Assembly (NCBI GenBank): GCA_903904765.1
Contig: CAIVEA010000806.1
Location: 1 to 9,917, forward strand
Reading direction: 5' to 3'
DNA: 9,917 nucleotides
From: an uncultured Chloroflexota bacterium
GTDB lineage: Bacteria > Chloroflexota > Anaerolineae > Aggregatilineales > Phototrophicaceae
The notes under the pieces were generated by a model, which was given only the letters and a program-made list of their open reading frames with translations, had not been told where the DNA came from and did not search any database. Shown here piece by piece: positions 1-4,265 of the stretch. The stretch's first letter is position 1. Every line of letters begins with the position of its first letter. Made by a program: the position numbers and the translations under genes.

Positions 1-1
1 C

Positions 2-421
2 GTCTACGCCTATTTCCGGCAGATTGAGGATATGGGCGGGGTGCTGCCTGCGCTGCAAGCGGGTTTCTTCCAGCAGGAGATTGCGGAAGCCAGTTATCGC
101 CAGCAGTTGGCGATGGATAGCGGCGAACGGGTGGTGGTGGGTGTGAACCGCTATACCACCGCCGAGAAACCCGCGATTCCCATTCTTCAGATGGATCCCG
201 AAGGCTATCGGCGGCAGGTGGCGCGGTTGGAACGGCTGCGGTTGGAACGGGATAGCGCGGCTGTGGGGGCGGCGCTGGAACGGGTACGGACGGCCTGCAC
301 GGGGGACGAGAATGTGATGCCCGCGTTGATTGCGGCGGCGAAGGCCGATGCTACGCTGGGCGAGATGACGGATGTGATGCGGGCGGTATTTGGCATCTAC
401 CACGAACCCGCTTTTGTGTAA
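2..421 (+). CDS. Methylmalonyl-CoA mutase large subunit, C-terminal part (5' end outside window)
   Basis: The reading frame is open from base 2 to a TAA stop, giving the last 139 residues; the start lies upstream of the window. The end resembles the C-terminus of acyl-CoA mutase large subunits: a segment like NxxxxYxxxE (VNRYTTAEKP), then a helical region rich in RLxRLRxxRD, then DENVMPALIAAAKADATLGEMTDVMRAVFG. In the family this corresponds to the end of the (beta/alpha)8 catalytic barrel domain, which binds the CoA ester and catalyses carbon-skeleton rearrangement (methylmalonyl-CoA/succinyl-CoA or a related pair) with adenosylcobalamin. The protein stops right after this domain. No B12-binding domain with a DxHxxG motif follows, so this is the split form, whose cobalamin-binding small subunit is encoded elsewhere. 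The exact substrate (methylmalonyl-, isobutyryl- or 2-hydroxyisobutyryl-CoA) cannot be told from this fragment. Confidence 0.88.
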   Translation, partial: VYAYFRQIEDMGGVLPALQAGFFQQEIAEASYRQQLAMDSGERVVVGVNRYTTAEKPAIPILQMDPEGYRRQVARLERLRLERDSAAVGAALERVRTACTGDENVMPALIAAAKADATLGEMTDVMRAVFGIYHEPAFV

Positions 422-441
422 TCGCGTGGGACGGGAATAAA

Positions 442-467
442 AACAGCGGGCTGTGAGTCCCGCTGTT
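442..467. terminator. Bidirectional intrinsic terminator between mutase and S1 genes
   Basis: A perfect 9-bp stem (AACAGCGGG at 442-450, CCCGCTGTT at 459-467) encloses an 8-nt loop. On the minus strand the hairpin is followed by TTTTTATT, which suits the S1 gene. On the plus strand a weaker T-rich run (CGTTTTGCTTTG) follows, which suits the mutase gene. Its position between two convergent stop codons fits a shared terminator. Confidence 0.85.
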
Positions 468-492
468 CGTTTTGCTTTGCCGTGCCGGACGC

Positions 493-1707
493 TTATTCAG
501 CGGCGGCGGGGGGCGCTTCTTCGCCATCTTCAGCGGCAGCCGGCGCGTCACCCGCAGGGGCATCACCAGTCGGTGCGCCTTCAGCAGGGGCGGCAGCATC
601 CGTACCCCAACGCTGCGTGAAGCCCACGCGGCGCTTTTCCGGTTCCAGATGGCTAATCCGCAGGCTCAGGCGGTCGCTTTTCTTGACATAGCTGTACGGT
701 TCTTTCAGCGAACCGTCGCCCATTTCGCTGAGATGCAGCAGCCCTTCGAGGCCGTTATCCAGCGCGATAAATGCGCCGAAGTCCACGACGTTCGTCACGC
801 TGCCTTCGACCAACTGACCTTCGTGGTAACGCTGATCGGCATCTTCCCACGGGTCGTTGAGCAGGCGCTTGCGGCTGAGCGCGATACGGTTCGAGTCGCG
901 GTCGAGGTTCAGGACGTACACGTCAATTTCGTCGCCGACCTTGAGCACATCACGCGGGTGATCCACACGGTGCCACGCCAGTTCGCTGACGTGGATGAGA
1001 CCATCCGCGCCACCGAGGTTGACGAAAGCGCCGAAGTCGCGCAGGCCAGTGACCGTGCCCTTGACCACATCGCCTTCCTTGAGTTCGGAAAGCAGACGGG
1101 CTTTCTGCTGGGCACGCCATTCCTTCTGCGCTTCGCGTTCACTGAAGATCAGACGGCGGCGATCCTGATCCACTTCGATGACTTTCACGCCCAGACCCTT
1201 GCCCTGTACGTCGCCCCAGACATCGCGGCGCTCGTTGGACAGGTTGACCGACACCAGATGCGAACTGGGGATAAACCCTTCCAGACGGTTCCAGCGCACC
1301 AGAATACCACCGCGATTGTGGCCAGTGACCGTCACCTGCACCACTTCTTCAGAGGTCAACAACTGGCGAGCCTTTTCCCAATCGTACTGCTGCAAGCCCA
1401 TATTGATCGAGACGACCAGATTGTCGTCCTGATCGCGGGGGTTGAGTACGTAGACGGGGACTTCTGCGCCCACCTTCAGGCTATTGCGGACTTCCGCATC
1501 CAAGCGTTCAATATCCTGAGAGGGGACGATACCGTCCTGCTTCGCGCCCATATCCACAATAATCGCACGCGCTTCAATTTGGAGAATTGTGGCGGAACGA
1601 ATTTCGCCCCGGCGCGGCATCACGTCAAGGTAATTTTCCAGCAACTGTTCAAATTCGCTCTTGCTACCCTGATCTGCATTCGGTTGATTCACGTTAGCGG
1701 GACTCAT
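493..1707 (-). CDS. rpsA: S1-domain RNA-binding protein, 30S ribosomal protein S1-like
   Basis: A 404-residue protein with four S1 (OB-fold) repeats at roughly 33-103, 121-190, 211-280 and 297-366. Repeats 3 and 4 carry the canonical DFGAFVxL and GLxHxSE signatures (GLRDFGAFVNLGGADGLIHVSE; VVDFGAFIALDNGLEGLLHLSE). Repeats 1 and 2 are more divergent, as in ribosomal S1, where they contact the ribosome. The size is typical of the four-repeat S1 proteins of Gram-positive and Chloroflexota-type bacteria rather than the six-repeat enterobacterial form. The last 35 or so residues are an Ala/Pro/Glu/Gly low-complexity tail with repeated GDAPA units, probably disordered. The expected role is to bind mRNA leaders and promote translation initiation. 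The ATG at 1707 has a strong Shine-Dalgarno (AGGAGAGG) about 4 nt upstream. Whether it is the true S1 or a paralogue needs the whole genome. Confidence 0.9.
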   Translation of the reverse strand: MSPANVNQPNADQGSKSEFEQLLENYLDVMPRRGEIRSATILQIEARAIIVDMGAKQDGIVPSQDIERLDAEVRNSLKVGAEVPVYVLNPRDQDDNLVVSINMGLQQYDWEKARQLLTSEEVVQVTVTGHNRGGILVRWNRLEGFIPSSHLVSVNLSNERRDVWGDVQGKGLGVKVIEVDQDRRRLIFSEREAQKEWRAQQKARLLSELKEGDVVKGTVTGLRDFGAFVNLGGADGLIHVSELAWHRVDHPRDVLKVGDEIDVYVLNLDRDSNRIALSRKRLLNDPWEDADQRYHEGQLVEGSVTNVVDFGAFIALDNGLEGLLHLSEMGDGSLKEPYSYVKKSDRLSLRISHLEPEKRRVGFTQRWGTDAAAPAEGAPTGDAPAGDAPAAAEDGEEAPPAAAE

Positions 1708-1802
1708 GCACCTCTCCTGTCATGTGGGGCGTTTTTAGACGGTACACCCAAACCCATATTCCAACCCAATAGAATGTGAGACCTGAATCCGAAAGCCAAC
1801 CG

Positions 1803-1829
1803 ATTTTACACTGTCCGTTAGGGCGGCAA
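1803..1829 (-). promoter_or_regulatory. Candidate sigma70-type promoter for the S1 gene
   Basis: On the minus strand TTGCCG (1824-1829) and TAAAAT (1803-1808) are separated by 15 bp, a short but usable spacing, and would give a leader of roughly 90 nt. An alternative -10, a perfect TATAAT at 1945-1950 minus with no good -35, would give a leader of about 230 nt. The rest of the 277-base gap (1708-1984) holds only a short palindrome (TCTGTGACAGA, 1917-1927). I see no terminator after the phosphoribosyltransferase gene, so read-through into the S1 gene is possible. Confidence 0.35.
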
Positions 1830-1984
1830 TCGAGTAACACAACACATATCTCTGAGCAGGTCAGGGAGATATAGTTTGGTTGGCAGATAGCTCATTGTCA
1901 GCCAGAAACAATTTTGTCTGTGACAGATTTTGAGCGCACTATTCATTATAGCAGATAATATTGCACCGACTATAGGCAATTCAT

Positions 1985-2488
1985 TCAATTCACATCTGGC
2001 ATCCCCATGCCGATGTTCCGCAGGCCTCGATCTACTTCCCATGGATAGATGATGTACGCATCGGTGATCGCACCATAGAAGTCCGGTTCGGCCTTGTTGA
2101 ACATGGAGCGATAGGGGTTATAGTGCAATACGCAGGTGTAGGGGATGCCGCCGGAGGAGTGGACGCGCCCTTTGACAGCGGTGCTGGTGCGCCCGCTGCC
2201 CCATACATCATCCACGATGAGTGTGCGTCGGTCACGCAGGAGTTCGGCATCCGGGAACTGAAGGAAGGACGGCCACGCCATCAGGCCAGCCGATTCGGTG
2301 GCAGGGAAGTCCACCGCAGCCGTGAGGATATGACGAATGCCCAGCGCCTCCGCCAGTAGGCCACCGGGGATGATTCCGCCGCGTGTGATAAGCACCATCG
2401 CGTCGTATGATCCCACAATCTTGAGGGGTGGCAAGAGCACGTCAATCAAGCGATCAACGTCAGCCCATGTCAGCAATTCCTGTTTCAT
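1985..2488 (-). CDS. Phosphoribosyltransferase (xanthine/hypoxanthine-guanine type)
   Basis: A 167-residue type I phosphoribosyltransferase. The diagnostic PRPP-binding loop is seen at residues 89-101 (TLIVDDVWGSGRT: hydrophobic strand, two acidic residues, then the small-residue phosphate loop). The upstream ITRGGIIPGGLLAEALG segment (about 34-50) is the PPi-binding loop region typical of Gpt/HPRT-like enzymes. A late YIIYPWE segment (147-151) matches the base-recognition end of the same group. The likely reaction is purine base plus PRPP to nucleoside monophosphate in cytoplasmic purine salvage; the preferred base is not certain. I start at ATG 2488 because a GAGGAG Shine-Dalgarno lies 10 nt upstream and residue 1 fits the family's length. 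The frame is open up to 2881, but that extension overlaps the divergent metal-binding gene. The stop codon is TGA, so UGA works as a stop in this genome. Confidence 0.87.
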   Translation of the reverse strand: MKQELLTWADVDRLIDVLLPPLKIVGSYDAMVLITRGGIIPGGLLAEALGIRHILTAAVDFPATESAGLMAWPSFLQFPDAELLRDRRTLIVDDVWGSGRTSTAVKGRVHSSGGIPYTCVLHYNPYRSMFNKAEPDFYGAITDAYIIYPWEVDRGLRNIGMGMPDVN

Positions 2489-2542
2489 CGAACAGTCACT
2501 CCTCGGAACAATCGTATAAAAAAGTAGAATCAGTGTAACGCA

Positions 2543-2556
2543 CATCAGGGCTGATG
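2543..2556. repeat. 14-bp dyad in the divergent promoter region
   Basis: CATCAG-GG-CTGATG is an exact inverted repeat in the 171-bp gap between the divergent phosphoribosyltransferase and metal-binding genes. A second, looser inverted pair (ATGCA 2554-2558, TGCAT 2570-2574) overlaps it. The location suits an operator for either gene, but the sequence does not match a CsoR, CueR or CopY site that I recognise. Confidence 0.3.
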
Positions 2557-2659
2557 CAAAATATCCCCCTGCATGAAACCCGCCAGATGGCGTATCGTCA
2601 GTGGCGGGCAATTCGATTACACTATCATCAGAATGTTCAACTTGGGGAGGCACAAAACA

Positions 2660-2863
2660 ATGGAACGCAAAACCGTTCAGGTTCCGAATATTGGTTGCGA
2701 TGGCTGCGTCCGCACGATCAAGAATGAAGTCAGCCAGATCAGCGGCGTAAAAGTGGTGGATGCGAAGGTGGACGGCAAGCAGGTCACGGTGGAGTGGGAA
2801 GCGCCCGCGACGTGGCAGGAAATCGAAAGCCTGATGAAAGAGATTGACTACGCGCCGGCCTAA
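2660..2863 (+). CDS. Heavy-metal-associated (HMA) domain protein, CopZ-like copper chaperone
   Basis: A 67-residue single-domain protein. The N-terminal strand VQVPNIGCDGCVRTIK carries the HMA metal-binding motif GCxxC (Cys13 and Cys16 with the typical GC-DGC-V spacing). The rest follows the beta-alpha-beta-beta-alpha-beta ferredoxin-like pattern: helix TIKNEVSQISGV, strands VVDAKVDGKQVTVEW, and a final helix ending EIDYAP with the family's usual penultimate aromatic. Such proteins bind Cu(I), or another soft metal, in the cytoplasm and hand it to P-type ATPases or regulators. The ATG at 2660 has GGGGAGG 9 nt upstream; the longer open frame from 2573 lacks that signal. No copper ATPase or regulator is adjacent, so the metal is inferred from the family only. 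The gene ends at a shared terminator facing the cytochrome/thioredoxin operon. Confidence 0.88.
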   Translation: MERKTVQVPNIGCDGCVRTIKNEVSQISGVKVVDAKVDGKQVTVEWEAPATWQEIESLMKEIDYAPA

Positions 2864-2881
2864 CCGGACGAGAGCGCACAA

Positions 2882-2906
2882 AAAACGGGGGATGCACCCC
2901 CGTTTT
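2882..2906. terminator. Bidirectional intrinsic terminator
   Basis: A perfect 10-bp stem, AAAACGGGGG (2882-2891) and CCCCCGTTTT (2897-2906), with a 5-nt loop. U-rich ends occur on both strands, so it can end both the plus-strand metal-binding gene (stop at 2863) and the minus-strand thioredoxin operon (stop at 2930). Confidence 0.88.
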
Positions 2907-2929
2907 GATTCCCCACTTGATTGTCCGCT

Positions 2930-3316
2930 TCATTCCGCGATCAGCGCCGTTTCGATGGCTTGTCGCAAATCCGCCTCGGCGACGATGCCGAATCCGCGAT
3001 AGGTTTCGATCTGATTGTTGTTGTAAAGCACATAGCCGGGATGACCGGGCAACCGGATGGACGCGAACAGGCTCTGCCCTTCGCCGCCATCTTGTGCATT
3101 CATAGCGCGGAACGTGACCCGATCGCTGTACTCTGCGGTGAGCCTATCCACGATAGGCTTCATTTCTTGTCAGGGGCCTCAGTTGTCGGTGAAGAAGAAC
3201 AGGAAGGTAGGTTTAGTCACTTCCTGCCCGGTTGCGGGCGTGCCACCGCCAGCCGGAGCGCAGGCGGCTAACAGGGCGACCAGCAGCAGACCGATGAGCG
3301 TGAACCAGCGTGACAT
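2930..3316 (-). CDS. Thioredoxin-fold lipoprotein with predicted double-selenocysteine (U-G-P-U) active site
   Basis: One frame runs from ATG 3316 to TGA 2930-2932, interrupted only by TGA at 3179-3181 and 3170-3172. Read as selenocysteine (Sec) these give 128 residues. Residues 1-19 are a lipoprotein signal peptide (MSRWF, hydrophobic core, lipobox L-A-A-C19), followed by a Gly/Pro/Thr linker. The thioredoxin domain starts with strand PTFLFFFTDN, then U46-G47-P48-U49-Q-E-M-K-P, aligning exactly with the family's W-C-G-P-C-K-x-x-x-P: both UGAs replace the catalytic cysteines. A cis-proline candidate is P93 (GHPGYVLY) and the C-terminal helix is ADLRQAIETAL. The mature protein has no cysteine except the lipidated C19. 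It starts 11 nt after the cytochrome c stop, with AGGA 9 nt upstream, so it is operonic. The predicted role is an extracytoplasmic thiol/selenol oxidoreductase. Alternatives are a pseudogene or a sequencing error. The hairpin at 3141-3159 and the intact downstream domain argue against both. Confidence 0.82.
3141..3159 (-). promoter_or_regulatory. Predicted bacterial SECIS element inside the thioredoxin gene
   Basis: On the mRNA (minus) strand AGCCUAUC-GUG-GAUAGGCU forms a perfect 8-bp stem with a 3-nt loop starting with G. There are 18 nt between the second in-frame UGA (3170-3172) and the loop, and 27 nt from the first (3179-3181). The bacterial SECIS consensus, from memory of published prediction rules, asks for a loop of 3-14 nt with a G in its first two positions, a stem of 4-16 bp and a distance of 16-37 nt; all are met for both UGAs. 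The hairpin encodes K-P-I-V-D-R-L of the conserved helix after the active site, as expected for a bacterial SECIS, which must lie within the reading frame. Confidence 0.75.
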
Positions 3317-3327
3317 AAGCCTGTATC

Positions 3328-3897
3328 CTAACTGCTTGCCGATGGCGTGACGGTGGCGAAGGGCGATTGGGGCGTGGTTTCGACCCCTAGTGTATCCCAG
3401 ATTTCCTGCAATTTGCGGGTGACTTCCGCTTGATAGGCGCGTTGTTCGTCCGTCCACCATAGTTTGATGTAGGCATAGATTTCCATGATGGTCGCGTCGT
3501 CGAAGGTTGCGCCGAAGGCCGGCATCGGGTAGCGGTTCAGCCCGTTGGTGATTCCTTCTTTTGTCACGCGCAGTAGCACCTGATCCGCATATTGCCAGAT
3601 CAGCCCCGTTGAGTCGTGGGCGGGGACGACTTTCATGCCCATTGCGCGGGTTTCGGCGGCGCTGTCGCCCGTTTGCCCTTCGCCATGATAGCCGTGACAG
3701 TGGGCGCAGAATCGCTGGTAGTTGGCTTCGCCGCGCTGGAGCGCCGGATCGGTGAAAGCGGAGGTGGGCAGGGCATCCGGTCCCACTAGCGTAATGGGCA
3801 GCAGCGTGGGCGCGGGGGTGGCTGCGCCGGAGCAGGCCGCCAGCAGGATGCACGCTGCCAAGAGGACGATTATGACGCGGAGTGCGTTGAAGGTCAT
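3328..3897 (-). CDS. Class I c-type cytochrome lipoprotein
   Basis: A 189-residue exported monohaem cytochrome. Residues 1-22 form a lipoprotein signal (MTFNALR, hydrophobic core, lipobox L-A-A-C22), followed by a Pro/Thr/Ala-rich linker. The haem-binding motif is C64-A-H-C67-H68, followed by GYHGEG, a common pattern (CxxCHGxxGxG) in class I cytochromes. The likely sixth ligand is M125 in the YPMPAFG loop, and a C-terminal helix IMEIYAYIKLWW closes the fold. It should sit on the outer face of the membrane and pass electrons to or from a respiratory complex; the partner is not in the window. I choose ATG 3897, which has GAGG 8 nt upstream, over the TTG at 3930, which almost coincides with the predicted transcription start. 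It is the first gene of an operon with the thioredoxin-fold selenoprotein. The C-terminal tail is Ser/Thr/Pro-rich. Confidence 0.9.
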   Translation of the reverse strand: MTFNALRVIIVLLAACILLAACSGAATPAPTLLPITLVGPDALPTSAFTDPALQRGEANYQRFCAHCHGYHGEGQTGDSAAETRAMGMKVVPAHDSTGLIWQYADQVLLRVTKEGITNGLNRYPMPAFGATFDDATIMEIYAYIKLWWTDEQRAYQAEVTRKLQEIWDTLGVETTPQSPFATVTPSASS

Positions 3898-3938
3898 CGG
3901 TGTGGCCTCGAATGCTGGAATGCGGATCAATACCGTTT

Positions 3939-3966
3939 TTTATACCTGATTTGTGTGGTGATGCAA
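3939..3966 (-). promoter_or_regulatory. Sigma70-type promoter of the cytochrome c/thioredoxin operon
   Basis: On the minus strand TTGCAT (3961-3966), a 16-bp spacer and TATAAA (3939-3944) form a good consensus promoter. Transcription would begin near 3932, about 35 nt before the cytochrome ATG at 3897. Confidence 0.65.
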
Positions 3967-4186
3967 GGCGTGATGTGTAGGTTGTCATGTGTTTAGTCAT
4001 TTTGGCTAGACCTGTCGAAACTACCCAAAATAGATTGTGTAGTGTGTGCCAGATGTATAGATCAGCACAAAGCGGGTTGAAGGCTTGTTTTACGGGGAGA
4101 ATATGCTGCAAGGGTATAGTCCGTTGGCGATGCGGGCGGTTATGTTTTGTGAGAAGTAACCAATAGAACGGCGCTAGGCTTCAGAA
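3967..4186. other. Intergenic stretch between the cytochrome operon and glutamine synthetase
   Basis: The full gap between the two divergent genes is 3898-4265 (368 bases). Its ends hold the two promoters described separately. This middle part is less GC-rich than the flanking genes and has no convincing coding frame. It contains an imperfect inverted repeat at 3999-4031 and a 18-codon open frame at 4103-4159 that I do not call. I see nothing else in it. Confidence 0.5.
3999..4031. repeat. Imperfect inverted repeat in the intergenic region
   Basis: ATTTTGGCTAG (3999-4009) and CTACCCAAAAT (4021-4031) pair at 10 of 11 positions with an 11-nt loop. No T-tract follows on either strand, so it is not a normal terminator. 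It could be an operator or part of an unannotated transcript; function unknown. Confidence 0.4.
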
Positions 4187-4244
4187 AGGATAACCATTTT
4201 AGCAACGTGTGCCGCCGCTATAATCCAACTCTGTTGGTTATCCT
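4187..4244. repeat. 10-bp inverted repeat flanking the glutamine synthetase -10 box
   Basis: AGGATAACCA (4187-4196) and its exact reverse complement TGGTTATCCT (4235-4244) are separated by 38 bp that contain the TATAAT box. A third partial copy, TAACCA, lies at 4157-4162. Paired sites on both sides of a promoter suggest binding of a repressor or a nitrogen regulator. The sequence is not the GlnR/TnrA type (TGTnA...TnACA). Confidence 0.5.
4219..4224 (+). promoter_or_regulatory. -10 box of the glutamine synthetase promoter
   Basis: A perfect TATAAT lies 42 nt before the start codon. The -35 region is poor (TTTAGC at 4198-4203, 15-bp spacing), which often marks a promoter that needs an activator. 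The start would be near 4231, inside or just before the second arm of the inverted repeat. Confidence 0.5.
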
Positions 4245-4265
4245 GAACAAAGGACAGCATTCGTC

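Noticed and set aside
472..1779. 435-codon plus-strand open frame
   Set aside because: Antisense shadow of the S1 gene, whose protein has clear repeats and a strong ribosome binding site.
2489..2881. N-terminal extension of the phosphoribosyltransferase frame up to 2881
   Set aside because: It overlaps the divergent metal-binding gene; the ATG at 2488 has a good Shine-Dalgarno and gives the family's normal length.
2882..2906. Terminator hairpin as a SECIS for the third UGA at 2930-2932
   Set aside because: The loop distance (33 nt) and a G in its second position fit the rules, but the thioredoxin fold is complete by then, the hairpin has terminator features on both strands, and transcription should end there.
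2930..3163. Stand-alone 77-residue protein starting at ATG 3163
   Set aside because: No Shine-Dalgarno upstream, and it would start in the middle of the thioredoxin active-site helix. It is the 3' part of the selenoprotein gene.
3170..3181. Thioredoxin gene as a simple pseudogene with two nonsense mutations
   Set aside because: Both stops fall exactly on the catalytic Cys codons, the downstream domain is intact with no frameshift, the signal peptide and ribosome binding site are intact, and a SECIS-like hairpin lies at the right distance. Decay would not choose only these two codons.
3179..4111. 310-codon minus-strand open frame
   Set aside because: Most of it overlaps the cytochrome c gene in another frame. 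Only its last 45 codons, from ATG 3316, are real: the N-terminus of the selenothioredoxin.
4103..4159. 18-residue open frame with GGGGAG upstream, before the glutamine synthetase gene
   Set aside because: It ends before the likely promoter, has no recognisable leader-peptide pattern and is short enough to arise by chance.
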